From Coriaria nepalensis (Eukaryota > Streptophyta > Magnoliopsida > Cucurbitales > Coriariaceae), in assembly GCA_027186245.1 (NCBI GenBank), contig CP114482.1, positions 1,617,001-1,681,000 on the forward strand: a stretch of DNA of 64,000 nt. The letters run 5' to 3'. This document shows, in pieces, positions 29,301-42,846 of this stretch. Position 1 is the first letter of the stretch. Each line of letters starts with the position of its first letter. The notes under the pieces are model-generated. The model searched no databases. It had not been told where the DNA came from and worked only from the letters and a program-made list of their open reading frames with translations. A program made the translations under genes and the position numbers.

Positions 29301-31176
29301 TTGGTCATTTTCCATCTCCTTCGCCGCTTCTTCCGAGATTATTGCTTGTGGCTTTCCGAGGGCTAAATTTGATATTTGACAAATCAAATACAAAATTTTC
29401 TTCAAATGGAAGAAGATAACTAAACAATCTAACTAACATAACATCGGAAAATAATTCTTACGATTTAGATACGCAAGCGCAAGAGTGTAGAGAACATTGA
29501 AGAGAATTGCGAACCCGAGAAGAGCTCCTGCACCGATCCAATACCACTTCCTTTCCGGGAAGACATCAAAGCTCTCAAGCACTGCTACTCCTAATGCTGT
29601 TTTATCGTCTGAAGCCTACAACAAATACAAATTTTTTACTAGTCCACTTAATGGTATCATAAAGTAATCTTTTCTTTTTTTCCTTGTGTATAAAGAATCA
29701 TACCAGTTTGTTCATCCATCTTGGAGCAAACATTTCATTGACACTCATAGCATTGAAGCCATATGTCATAGGCGAAATCCAATAACCCCAAATCCACCAT
29801 TTCGGGATTTGACCTCGAGGAAGAATGAAACCGCCAAGCATAAAAACAAGGAGAAGAGTAAGAGCCCCTCCTGTGTTTGCTATTATCATTGTTCTACAAA
29901 CCCCAGCAGTTAGCCTAAATATCCCTCCAGCCATTTGCTGTATCAGAAACACCAACAATAGTTGCTTGAAAAACCTACAAAATCAAACAAGGAAAAAAGA
30001 AGAAGAGAAGTATGTAGTTAACTTTCCTCTATCTTAGGTTACTTTTCTTATTGATATGACAGTATGTAGTTAATTAGTTCAGTTCATGCGAGAAAATTAC
30101 GTACCTGCTAGCTTCCGGTGCAAATCCGATAGTGTAATAAGAAGTACAAATCCAAAGAAGAGACTCCATAATAGATATGGGGATTCCGAGAAACACGGTT
30201 GGAAGTGTATATGTCCATGTCGGATGAAACAAAAGATCTCTATGCTTGTAAAAAACAGGTAGTCGTTGGATCGTCATTGACAACTCAGCAAACCCGTTAA
30301 ACATGTTTTGAATCATAGAAAACAAGAGTGCTCCGATGTAAACAGCCCCATCCGCTTCATTTCTATTGTGCATTTCGGTCCTTAAAAACAAGGTAGAAGC
30401 TATAACTGCGACAATGATTATTTGAACAGTCTTGAAAACATAGACGAACGAGTTTCTCTTTATTAACAGCCATTCTTTGTCTATACATGCTTTTAGGAGT
30501 TCCAGTTTAGGGACGGAGTATTTTTGGAAAACTAGAGCTGCTCTGTGGGCCCGGGATTTGTCGAACGGGATCGAGAGATCATTTTCGAGTTTCATGCCTA
30601 CATGGAAGCTCTTGAATCTAGTTGCGAATTCAGTTACGGAAATGTATCTGTATGGCCTTCTTCGGTCTGCCCAATATTGCTCTTGATCCTTCTTTGAGGT
30701 CACCTGCATTTGGAATAATTTGTTAATCATTTAACTGATTTAAGGATCCTGGAAGTTTTTGGACTGTAAATTCTTATTTTTTAAAAGTTAGTGGAGTAAA
30801 TCTTAATTTTCTTATAGTTTTGGGGGGGGAAAAAAAACTATGTTTACTAGTTTTTATCTTACCTCTTGTAAGAAATCAGCAGTCCCCTTCCTGTCAGGAC
30901 ACTTGAATCCACACGTCTCAAAGAACTCCAGGATATGTTCTCGTGGGCCCTGATAAACGATCTGGCCCTCTGATAAGAGGAAGATATCATCAAACAGATC
31001 GAACGTCTCAGGAGCAGGCTGGAGTAGTGACATCAAAATTGTGCCCTCAGTAAGGTGCACGATTTGTTGCAAACACTTCACTATTTGATATGTCGTGGAA
31101 CTATCTAGCCCCGTTGATATTTCATCCATGAATAGTGTTTTTGTGGGCCCAACAATCATTTCGCCTGTTTAAAGTG

Positions 31177-31207
<31 letters not shown>

Positions 31208-33861
31208 TATTATGTTTACACTAATCAGGCTCAAATAAAGCTTTTATGTAAGATTTAATAAATTTTTTAATTGAGTAATATAAAAAGAAAAGGAAAATAT
31301 TTTTGAAAAAATAATAAAATATTATAACATAAATATATTAATATGTATTAATCTAACCTGTAGTAACACGTTTTTTCTGTCCACCTGATATTCCTCTTTG
31401 CATTTCATCTCCTACCATTGTATCCTTGCATATATCAAGCCCTAATATCTTTTCCAATATTCAATATACACACTCATTTAGCAAGAGGCTTTAAATAATA
31501 TATTAAAAAAATAAAAATAAAAATTAATTATAAAAAAAATATATATTATTTTTTATTAAACTTGTTCATGGCCAAATTGCCAATCAGCTACCAATTATTG
31601 TTCCCATGAGCCATTAACAAAAAAGCAATGGCAACGTGCCTTAGGCCTGTTCCATCAAGAGTTGTTGAGGGGGGGAGAAAATTTTGACCCAGAACAAAAA
31701 GGTTGGTGAACCCAATACTGTTTGGTTTCCAGGAAAGTGATGAGAAAGTGGTCAGATTAGTCTTACCCTTTTTTTTTTTTTTCCCCAAACATTTTGACCT
31801 GATTTATTTGTTTATTTATTATTATTTTTAATTTATATAAAATTATATAATGTACTTACTCGGAGGGTGTAATCAGTAATGAGACTGCTTTCAACTCCTT
31901 CCATTGCGGTTGCCTAATTTTACACAAATATTATTTCAAGTAATTATTAATCTCTTATTTGATTAACAACGTAATCACAAAATTTAGAATATTTTTTGTT
32001 TATATAATTTATATAGTAAAAAAAACCTTCATGAAGAGGTCTAGTTCTGCTTCGGGGAATATTCCGGCTTCCTTTTCTCTCCTACCAAGTTCGCAGAGGA
32101 GTTCTAAGTACACAATATTAGAAAGGAATAGTTAGAAATAAAAATTAAAAATTAATTATTAAACTTAGTTAAAATTTGATTTAATTAATTAATTAATTAA
32201 TTACCATATCGAGTGCCGACTCCTTGACACCTAGCCGAGAAATCTAAGGTTTCTTTAACGGTCATTTGTCCGATATGAACGTCGTTTTGGCTAATGTAAG
32301 CCGAAGTCTTTTGAGGCACAAATTCGTTTAGTCTGTGTCCATTGTAACTGATTTCTCCTCTTGTCTGAAATGAATGTTGCATTCAAAAATTTCACTTCTG
32401 TTTCAATTAAGAAGAAGAAAAAATATATATAATCCCTAAATACTTTAGATTAAAAAAATAGGGTTCACTAACATCCAAAGTTGGGTCCAATTTTCCGGCA
32501 AGAGCTAGTAATAGGGTTGTTTTGCCTGACGACGGTGGACCTAGCAAGAGGGCCATCCTACAATGACAACAAATACGTCATCATTATTACGAACCGGACC
32601 ATAAAAACTTAAAATTGTTAAGAAATGGAACGATAATATCGTAATCTTTTTTAATTAATGTTATAATTCAATACCTTGACGGCTTAATTATACCGGAAGC
32701 ATCTTTGAGGATAGTGAGTTTAGTTGTTTTGGTCAATCTAATCCCAAGCAAACCAATTGCTGTTTCTAGAATGTTCCTAGCAGCATTTGGAAGTGTAGGA
32801 AGAGCTCTGTTCCCAATATAACAATCAGCTTCTACTCTCAAGTGCTCGAATCTTACTTCAACTGTCGGAAGTCGGATCCCAACCCTAAAAATTAATTACA
32901 AGATAGTTTATAATAAATTTATGTCGAGAATATCATCTCACGTTAACAATGTAACTTTCGAAAATTCAATATATAACAAAAACGAGTTGATCCATGTCGT
33001 GTTTGCATGTATTTATATGAACTATGAAAGCAAACAAGTAACGTGGAGCCACACTAATATGCCACCCTTTTAATTATCTGCAAATTCACATTGATTTATG
33101 ATAAAAAATACTCTTAAAAATTGTTTTGTTGTGTAATAATGGAGCTTAATCATTAGTCATTAAGAGTGATTATGAAGTGTTTGTTTTTTTGTTAAACAGA
33201 TAACATGTATATATATATATATAAGACAGTAGGAAAGTGAATTAGAAAGATAAGAATACATTTGACATAAAACAAACCTGGCTTTCTAAATGATTATATT
33301 GATTAAAATAAGAAGTTAATTAATTATAATTTGGCAAAATCTAATCAAAGATTTTCATTTTTTTTTTTTAATAAAAACAAAATTTAAGAGACAGAAACTA
33401 AATCCGAAACCATCTTTATTATTATTAAAAAAAAAAAAAAAAACAACTCACTTGTTAATTCTTTTTCTGAATTTTTGCAAGAACTTCTCATTATCTTCTT
33501 CGGCAACCTTAAAAATCCTATCAATGAAATCCTGTCGTTCACTGACATGAAGCTTTCGGACATCGACTTCTTTGTGGAGTTGCGGACGGTGATCATTATT
33601 CTCCATATAAGATTTGATGATACTTGTTCTAAGGCGATCATAAGTGGGAAGCTTTTCAATGGCGGCCCATGTGAGAGCTTCCTCATCTTCATCCACAACG
33701 CTGTTTCTTCTAGAATGTCTTCCACTAGGCCCAGCAAACACATCCTCCATACTCATCCAACTTGTCTTGCTCATGCTCCTGCTTATGCTTCTACTATAAC
33801 TCCGGCTTTGCCGCCTCTGATCCGTACTCGGCCTCGCCGCCATTTCGTTTTCGCCCTCCAT
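26373..33861 (-). CDS. PDR-type full-size ABC transporter, ABCG36/PEN3-like, copy 2, 20 coding exons
   Basis: A plasma-membrane exporter of the PDR family. Its Ser/Arg-rich N-terminus ([45 protein letters not shown]) resembles the ABCG29/35/36 clade, whose best-known member PEN3/ABCG36 acts in pathogen defence and metabolite export. Exons: 33861-33452, 32884-32675, 32557-32473, 32364-32205, 32103-32027, 31913-31860, 31448-31358, 31164-30863, 30703-30105, 29974-29704, 29615-29462, 29362-29204, 29117-28942, 28848-28516, 28300-27926, 27822-27689, 27595-27368, 27248-27077, 26985-26731, 26645-26373; total 4518 nt, 1505 aa. NBD1: GPPSSGKT (213-220), ISGGQ (352-356), LFMDE (373-377). NBD2: GVSGAGKT (948-955), LSTEQ (1055-1059), IIFMDE (1075-1080). 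Both ATPase sites look competent. Compared with copy 1 it has a longer N-terminus and linker and lacks the intron between exons 10 and 11 of copy 1. The C-terminus ends TLNFQMR. Confidence 0.95.
31181..31211. repeat. (AT)n microsatellite in ABCG copy 2 intron
   Basis: An AT dinucleotide tract immediately upstream of the exon beginning at 31164 on the minus strand. It lies close to, but outside, the splice acceptor of that exon. Confidence 0.8.
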
Positions 33862-34183
33862 TTTAAATTTACCCGGGGTCGATCAATTAGCCTGCTCGTT
33901 GATCATTAATTAACGTATGTCAAACAGACAGAATGTTAACACTACCTTTATGCGTATTGGACTGACAAACTAGATAAAATTAAGTGCACGTGAGATTAAC
34001 TTCCGGTACCTACTAGCTTGTGGGAAAATGGAATGGAAAATGAGTCGGAACTTTCTATATGATGGAGATTTTCGAACTTGTGATTGATGATTCTCTCTCC
34101 CCCTCTCTCTATCTCTCTCTAGCTGTGCTAAGAGGATGTAGAGAGCTTAAAAGAGTACATTTTTGTAAAGAGAAATACGTGGG

Positions 34184-34195
34184 TATATTTATATA
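34184..34195 (-). promoter_or_regulatory. Probable TATA box of ABCG copy 2
   Basis: The minus strand reads TATATAAATATA about 325 bases upstream of the start codon, followed by a pyrimidine-rich leader near 34.09-34.13 kb. Position and sequence fit a plant core promoter. The transcription start is not mapped. Confidence 0.5.
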
Positions 34196-35169
34196 CGCGC
34201 AAATGAAAGGAAAAGAAAGTTGCTGAAGCATCTGCTTAAAGTCAAATAGGGAATGAAGATTTTTTTTCAAAAGAAACGTGATATGCCTTTACTTATTTGT
34301 TGCCACACCTCCACTTGCATTTAATTCAAAAATAAAATAAAATAGAAAAAAAAAAGAAAGAAGCGATATACACCGACCCGACACCGACCGACCCGACTAA
34401 GTGAATAATGAGTCAATTTTGTGACACTTACTTTTAAATATTAGATGTACCTACTACTCGAATTAACTACTTTATAAGATTCCATCTAGTTCTTAGCTGG
34501 AACGACCAGAAGATCAAACCGAAAGTACAAATTTTAAGAGTTAATAAGCGAAGCCAAATAAGCTATAAAATTTTTTGGCCCAAAAAAAAAAATATAAATA
34601 TTGATTGAGATTCTAGAACAACATGAACTAAAATATTTTAAAGATTCTCCTAAAAATTTTTATAATATTAAATTTTATTATATAATATATATTTAAATAA
34701 TAATGAAGATTCGAATTCACGTAATTTATTCATATAATTTTAATATAAATTATTAAATATCTTAAATATTTATATTATAAATTAATTATTATTCTACGCA
34801 CGATTGCGGACCAAAAAACATAATCCAATGCATATAAATTCATTTTTGAAATTTTTGGTATAATATGAATTACGTATGGCCCCTAAGGGGTAGGTAGGTT
34901 AAGTTAGGGTACAATAGAACACTTGCATGTAGGTCAATAAAGGAGTCATTTTAATAACTCCAGTAGATGAATTTACCTACATTTCGCCACGTGTCTAACA
35001 ATGATTTGTTAGAGCACCAATTATGACCCCCTAAATTGACTTCATACTACACAGGAGTCCGAAAATATTACTTCTTTGTCCCTCTAACCAGTAACCATGT
35101 TGTTCCAAGGGCTCGGTTAGGTACACCGTACATAGATCGTAGAATCATGCATCCTAGATGACTATATAT

Positions 35170-35170
<1 letters not shown>

Positions 35171-35212
<42 letters not shown>
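35171..35212. repeat. (TAA)n microsatellite
   Basis: About 14 AAT/TAA units in intergenic DNA upstream of ABCG copy 2. Confidence 0.9.
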
Positions 35213-36419
35213 GATTTAAATTCCATTTTGACTCCCAAACTTTGATGATTAATTGGTCACCCAACCCATCCAAAGAAAAATAATATAAATTTAGTGGAAT
35301 TGCGTAGGAGTTGTTAAAGCTGATAAGGATCAAGTTTTCTATATGCTTTTCTATTTCGATCAAGCCTCGCCTTGTTCTGATGATCGTCACATATGTTATT
35401 TTTCTTCCCTCTATCTAGAAGTAGAATCAAACCTCATCAGAATCAGTATATGATATCATTGTTTCATAGTATGATACTTTACCTCATTGCATTGTGATCA
35501 TCTTCTTCAATACTGTTGAACAAATTACAACAAATAGGCTATCTGAACAAATTAAAATCATGTGTTTCGACATCATCCCCATGCAAGAGTAGATAAGACT
35601 ACACATCTAAAAGTGAGGAACTCTAATCATCTAATTTTTTAATTTATAATGTATCTTTGTCACATATAGAAATACCTCACTAATTCAATATTATCAATGC
35701 TCAAAGTAATTTATAAGTAATTAGCGCCTAAACATCCTTAAGACTAGTTCATATCGTTATAAGTATGTTACCAAGATTTCAAACATCTTTAGCCTAAACA
35801 TCCTTTACGTGAAGGTTGGTGAGAAGTTGGTTTGAATCGAAGAAAAAAAATGAACCAATCAAATCTGTTCCAAGACAAATTTGAGTCTTCTTAGTCGAAC
35901 TAGGTAAGGCAAAGGCAGCCTTGTCCACTCTCTCGCTCTATATATATATATATATATTAGAATTAATCTTTAAATTATGTGATAATTATAATAAATATTT
36001 TGAATTTTTATAATTAAATTAAATTTTGAAATTTAAATTATAATAAATTCGTATAAAATAATCTAAAATTTTATAATTTATTTAAATTAATATATATATT
36101 TTTTTTCAGCATCAAAATTACTTTTTAAATCTTTTTAGTTCAGTAAATTAAAAAATTTTAGAATATTTTTAATGCTGATAGTCGGTGGAAGCAGTGACGA
36201 ACGGGGAAGGAGTTGATGGAGATGGATGTGAAAGGTTGTAGAAATAAAAAGTTAATTTTAAAAAATAAGTGAGTTAAAAGTATTAAAAATAAAATTTTAG
36301 TATTAAAAATAAGAATATTAATTTAGAGTAAATTTTAAATATTTAAATTATTTTATATGATATCAGACATTTATTATTGTAATTATATAAATTTAAAATA
36401 TTTATTATAATTATTTCAA

Positions 36420-36454
<35 letters not shown>

Positions 36455-39400
36455 GCTAATGAAATGGTGATGACAAAGAAAGAAGAAAACGGTCCACAGC
36501 AAAAGTCATTTTTTAAAGAGAACTTGTTCTTTCACTTTCATAAGGTTGTGGAAACAGGCCGGATTCTGGAAAATAAAAGAGCTATGGAAATAGAATTAGG
36601 TTAGAGTGGAACAAATAAATTTTTATTTGAAGTTTTAAGGATTTATATATAAAATTTTATTAATATTAAGTTAAAATACTAATTTTTTGAAAGTGTGAGG
36701 GTCGATAATGTCTCCTTTCTCCTTCTTGGTACTTGGCTCTTGTGATGAGAGAGTGCTGAAGGTTATTGTGTAAATAAAGAACGGTAGTTTAGCAGCAACA
36801 CACTCACCTATAATTTAGTATATCTTATGTATGAGTTAGTTATACATAGGGGGGGGGGGGGGAAGTATTATTTTAATAAAAAAGGGGGGAAAAGTAAATA
36901 AATAAATAAAATAAAATAAAAGACTGGTATGTAAATATGACTAAATTAATCAATAGTGTGAAAGAGTCGTGATACGACTTGGTTTCCTTTTGTCATGCTC
37001 TTATCATTCACGATCTTAATTGCATCATTACGAAATTTATTTAATCAAATAATTGGGTTTCATAAGTAATGTTTTTTTTTTTTTTTTTTGGTTGAAAATT
37101 CTGGGAATTCCTTCACGCATCGGCGATGAGATATAAATTTCAAGAGAACAGTTGGACCCACAACATTACCAAATAAATTTAGAATATATATACCAAAATA
37201 TTAAGCATATGTCGGAATAATCTCAGGGAATCACTTTATCCAATCACTCGGATTACCCCTAATTATATGGCCCGTGATATTGTGTGAACGCGAGTCAAGT
37301 TGCATCATATTTTGAGAATAAATAATCATAAAATAATTTATTATATAATTTTTTTCTCTTAATAATATATATTTTTATTTAAAGCGTACATATTTATTAA
37401 TTTTTATAATAATTATTTTTAAGTCATAAAATATATAAGTATATTTTAAAATGCAAAAAATATGGCCAAACAAACCAGTTGTTTACTACACCATGCATGT
37501 TTCAATCATGTCTACCGTCTAGTACTATTAATATGCTTCTAAATTCACATTCAGATTGTTTTTTTTTTTAAATTAAATAATTCATGTGGTTGGAATTTAA
37601 ATAAAAATGCATAAATAGTTTAATGCAAGTTACTGGAAATGAGATTCATGCGACATGTTTTCCAACAACCTATTACATTGTAACCAGAAAAAGGAAAAAA
37701 TAAAAATAGTCCAATGGGAAAGGAAAGGAATAATACCGACAACTGACAAAGCACAGACAATGAAAGAAGCTTAAGAAGGCCGGAAGGGGTGAACCCCACC
37801 GGCGGTATCATGAAATGGGCCCCACCGTTGTAGGTACACCGAACTCAATCCAGTCTCCGATCACTGTTCCTTACATCAATTTTAAGATTACTAGTCTTTC
37901 CTTTGAATGCCACAACCATACAGATAACATGAGTAGTTGATTGGTTGCATAATTGCCAGAATATACTTTTAATTCTTCAGCTCTAAACCCATAATTAATC
38001 TTCCTTGACAAAGAATTTGACAATCAATTCAATCAGAAATCAACATCGACCAGAAACATTAGTCTTTACCAAATTAACTTATTGAATTATGATTCTGTTT
38101 ATACTTCATTTCCCATTTGTCAATGTTGTAAATTCAATATGTTTGATAAACTTGGATGAAAATCTTTGGTCAAATTCTGATACAACTGACACGTCAGACG
38201 TGTGTGAGGAATAGTAACACATTGTATAGTGGAGTAGGGTGAGCAGACCTGATGAATATGTAGGCCACACGTGGAAAGATCTCTCCGGGGTTCAATAATA
38301 TAAAAGCCCCATTTTAGGGCTCCGATCCTTTGAGCAGTTTAAGAAAAGACCCAAAGTAGAATGTGACAAAATCATCAGAGTACTCATTCTTATCTAATTT
38401 CATGGTTTTTCGACCTGGTTTCAAACATACTGCTTACGTAGAGAGGTTCAAACAGTCAACGACGAGTCTTAGCGTTCATACAACACTAGCTTTCTTCCTA
38501 ATTTTTACAGAGGAGACCCACTTACCTGAACCTGTTGCAATTAACCAGAGAATTACACAAATTTTCAGGATACATAGAGCTGCAGAGTTAGAATAGAGCA
38601 TGTTAAATGACAAACTATCAAGGCAAAACAACACTACAAGGAGATTAACCAGAACATAACTACCTTGTGATAATATGGCTCCTGAAACCATGGAAGAAAG
38701 AAGCGGACCCTAGTGTCCTCCAAACTGCCAGTTTAACGTGTCAAACACAACATACTCTGTCGCTCCAATCATACAAAGCTGTCCCTCACTCTCAGTTTTA
38801 AGTCCCAAGAATTAACTCTTCATAGGCCCATGACGGAATGGTCCTTAATGAAAGCACCCCTAAAATGAGTTAGCCCATATAATCCAATGATCCGTCATAA
38901 ATAGGTAAATAAAGAATATATGGGCCCATTGTCATTTTGGCCCAATTAATATTGGATTTTGTGAATATTAGGCCTCTTGCATAATTAACCCTCCTCGCAC
39001 TAATATGTCCTAATTTACAATTTTCGGCTTCAGATAATGCACGTAATAGAGCAATATTTAGCAATAGACAACATATTAATAACTATAATTTAATTTTTTT
39101 TTAAATAATAATAATAATAAATTATTTTGGATTCAGATAAGGTTATCATCTTAGAAATTCTTCGTAATCTAAAGCTAATTGATCATATGATAAAATTATA
39201 TTAATGTTCCTTTTCTGGTTTTGGACATTTTTCTTTCTCCTATTTCTTTCCGATTTAATTTTAAGTTTATATGTACTTTGGATAACCTTCTAATGTCCAT
39301 CTACGATCGATAGATTCTAAGTCAAACTCATCATCTAACTAAATTATTTGAACCCGGTTAGATCAAACTCGCTGTCAACTCATAATCATTTAAACTCACG

Positions 39401-41672
39401 AGTTTCAAAAGATCGGTTCTATCTTGGGTCGGATTTGGCTAGTGACTTAGATTTTATGCACATCCCTAAACCCTAATCTTGCTTTATTATGTCAATTAGC
39501 AATCAAATTAGGATTCAAATTCTCTTTATTTTACTACACTATTAAGTACATGATGCACTAAATGAACATTCAAATAATAATATTGGAACTTATAATTTCA
39601 AACTTTAGACTACGTAAAGTTTAAAACAGTGCAGTAAAATGGAAAAGAGTTAATCGCTGCCATGCCAACTAGCAACGTGTTAAATAATAGTGCACCATAC
39701 ATTACGTAGCTAGAAGTCGCTTTCACGAGTTTTGAAACTTTAGTTGCGGGCAGGAAAGACATTCATTCATGCATGAAAGTTTTGAAAGTCTTAAATTATT
39801 AGCTCTCCATAACATCTTAACCTCTTACCTGACAAAATATCTAAAGTTTTTTTCTTTGGAGCGGAATCGGTTCTTATTAGCTTTTTTATGTTTATTTTTT
39901 ATACATAAATCTTGATTATATTTATAAATATAATAATTAAAAGATATATCATATCATAAGAAAAAAAATATATATATATAAGTCGATATAAAATACAGTT
40001 AATTTATAAGTTATATTTTTTTATAATTGTGATTAACTTTTTTATTTTTCTCTGAATAAGATGGCTATCGAGTTACATGTTCATATCGAATTCATTGTTC
40101 AGAATTAGTTATTGGTCTAGATAAAAATATGTTCATATACATCTTAGATCGACATGTGTAAGATATCCGGATCGAGTTCACAAACTTTTAAGTAAAAATA
40201 AAAAAAAAAATAATAAAAACTAATCCGATTCCAAAATTTTTTAGTTTATGAGCAACACAGCCTTCGAGATGCATCATACCAAGTTTTAGGTTTAGGTTTA
40301 GATAACTTTTTGACTACCTAGGGAACCCGCAAAGGGGACAAAAAACCTTGCTTCGTTATTCCAGTAACTGAAATAAAAATTTCTTCGTAGGTAAGTAAGG
40401 AAGCTCATTTTCGAATGATGCTTTTGATGGCTGCTCAAGCAATTATTAGATTTCATGAAAAATGTCTTACCATAATTTGACTAAATATCATGTTCCTTCA
40501 GAGGAGCCCTTCGAAGTACTTATAAGCAAGCAGTTAAATATATTTATTTTTAGGATTGATTAATTTTTTTTGTTTTTTTAATATAGATTAAGTTTTATAA
40601 ATTTATTTTTGTATAATTTTTAGTTTTGAAACAGTATATTTTCATTTATTATAATTTAAAAGTGAATTATATATAAATTAAATTTTTTAATACATTTTTA
40701 AAATTTAAATTATATATAAATTAAAAAAATAATTAATCCTTATTATTATAAAATGAGTTTTGGTATAAATTTTTTTTTATAATTTTTTTCTATTTATTTT
40801 CACAAACATTGAAAATAAACATGAAATTGATTGATTCACTAAATAACTCAATAACTAAATAAATTGATAAACTAAAATAATCGACTATTTTTGATATTAT
40901 AATCGATTAGTTTTGATATTATCAATCTTATTAAGTTTATTGATTATTATAAAAATTTAAATCCTTACAAAATAGGTTTATATATTTATTATTATTAAGA
41001 ATTTTAACACTTATTTATATATATAAAATTTATAATAATATACAATTTACATATATAAAGAAAATGAAATATAAGCATATAATATGTAATTACGTATAGA
41101 TAACACACAAGAGAATAATCATTACTTGAACACAAGAGAGTTCTAAAAACTTTATATATTCTATTAAAAAATCGAACTATTAAAAAATAAGTTTAATTAT
41201 ATTAAAAATTAGCAAAACTCTTTTTCTCATTTATCAACGATGGAGGAACTTTATAGTAAAGTTAATTGCAGCCTAATTTGAATCAGATCTCGACGTGACA
41301 TTTACATTTACTATACAAATGATATAAATGATATCTAAAGTTACTAAATCGTTTAAAAAATCACCCAATCTTTATAAGATCTAATAGATACAAACACGTT
41401 GATCACTTTGTTAGAAACACTAATCAACTGTCTACATCTCTAACTCTAAAAACTTTAATAATTGAGGCAATTAAAAGGACTAACGTTTTCTAGTGTACAT
41501 ATACGTGTCTTCCTGTGATTGATACACAAAGTCATTATCAAACAAAAGGTAATACAATTAAGAAGGAAGCCCTTATAATTAAACTAGTAAAAAGCAAGAG
41601 CAATACAAGAAAAAGTAGAGGAGTATAATTAAAGGTAATTTAAAGTATGATTGCTTCTTTATTGAGGGCCAG

Positions 41673-41699
<27 letters not shown>
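41673..41699. repeat. (TA)n microsatellite
   Basis: About 13 AT/TA units in AT-rich intergenic DNA. Confidence 0.85.
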
Positions 41700-41703
<4 letters not shown>

Positions 41704-42152
41704 AGTTTATATATTGAGTTTACTTTTTATCAGGGTGAGCCACGACACTTCTCTTTTAATATCTCACATTCGACTCCAATGATTCTTCCTAAAGTAATAC
41801 ATTTTGCCATAGTTATATTATATTATATATTATAAGGTTAAGTAATGTATTTGTCTAATATAGAAATTCGAACTCTTACTCAACCGGTTGTGCTGTGTAT
41901 GTTATACTTTCAACAGGTTGCCCTAGTTCATGTATAGAGCTGTGAAAAGGTTATATATTGATTCTGAAAGTTGAAAGTGTTTGAATAAGACACTACGTGC
42001 AGCAAGATTCAATAATTTTACTGACCAACTTGACAACGTCTAGCTATCCTTCAATTTGGACTGCATGCATGGCTGTATATTTCCAGCCTACACTAATCAG
42101 AATATAAACAAATTAATAAAACAACATTATTTATATTTAAAGTATTAGGTGT

Positions 42153-42475
42153 TGTTAAAATTTTTTATATCGCTTAGGAAGAATATCTCTAATTGATTTA
42201 TAAGTCAAACATTTTGTCTTCTTTTATAAGGCCTTTTATGAATAAAAAACTATCAGACTCATCAATTTATCATTGTATCAGAGTTATACTTTAAATGGGT
42301 GTGTTCACACTCCATTAGCAAGTGTTCTTCACCAATTGTGTTATTTATTAAACTTTTAGAATGATAAGCTCACAAATAAAGGAGAATGTTGGAATTCGTC
42401 TCACATTACTTAATAAGAAGATCTCTAGTTGATTTATAAATTAAGAGTTTCATTTTTTTTTATAAAATTTTTTTG
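42153..42475 (+). mobile_element. Degenerate LTR retrotransposon fragment with repeated LTR-end sequence
   Basis: Two copies of a segment starting TGTTRRAATT and containing TCTCTARTTGATTTATAARTY begin at 42153 and 42387, offset 234 bases. Between them lies TGTATCAGAGTT at 42274-42285, close to the TGGTATCAGAGC primer-binding site (initiator Met-tRNA) that follows the 5' LTR in many plant Copia-type elements. No gag or pol coding sequence is seen, so this is debris. Confidence 0.5.
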
Positions 42476-42846
42476 GGGAAGAAATTATAGGATTTATCAA
42501 AATATATATGTATATATATATATAAAATTAAAACATAATTATATAATAATTTCTTTCCCATAGCCGATCTTCTTTGTTAAGTAATGGAAAATTAATTATT
42601 TAAAGTGATATTATTACAACAATTCAAACATCAATGAACTTTTTCTAATTTTAAATACAACTTTGTCGGAATATTCGATCTTAGTACAGTATCGTACCCT
42701 GAATATTTGGTTCCGACTCTAAAAAAAAAAATCCCAGAGAAAGAGGAAATTTAATTCATACTTCATTGTATTGTTTATATATATTAATATTATCAAAAGA
42801 ACAACAATAAAACTTCAGATAGATCAATAACCATGTGGAAGACAAA

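Larger units (their letters stand above)
33862..42152. other. Large AT-rich intergenic region
   Basis: The left 350 bases should be the leader and promoter of ABCG copy 2. Beyond that I see no gene with recognisable domains. The region holds microsatellites (TAA at 35171-35212, TA tracts at 35.94 and 36.42 kb, a G run near 36.85 kb, TA at 41673-41699). A stretch near 38.25-38.35 kb has a CACGTGG word and a TATA-like ATATAAAAG on the plus strand but no following reading frame of note. A SINE-like A/B-box pair occurs near 41.85-41.92 kb on the minus strand. Confidence 0.5.

Noticed and set aside
33475..33909. 144-codon plus-strand open frame
   Set aside because: It is antisense to ABCG copy 2 exon 1, which has clear family homology on the minus strand.
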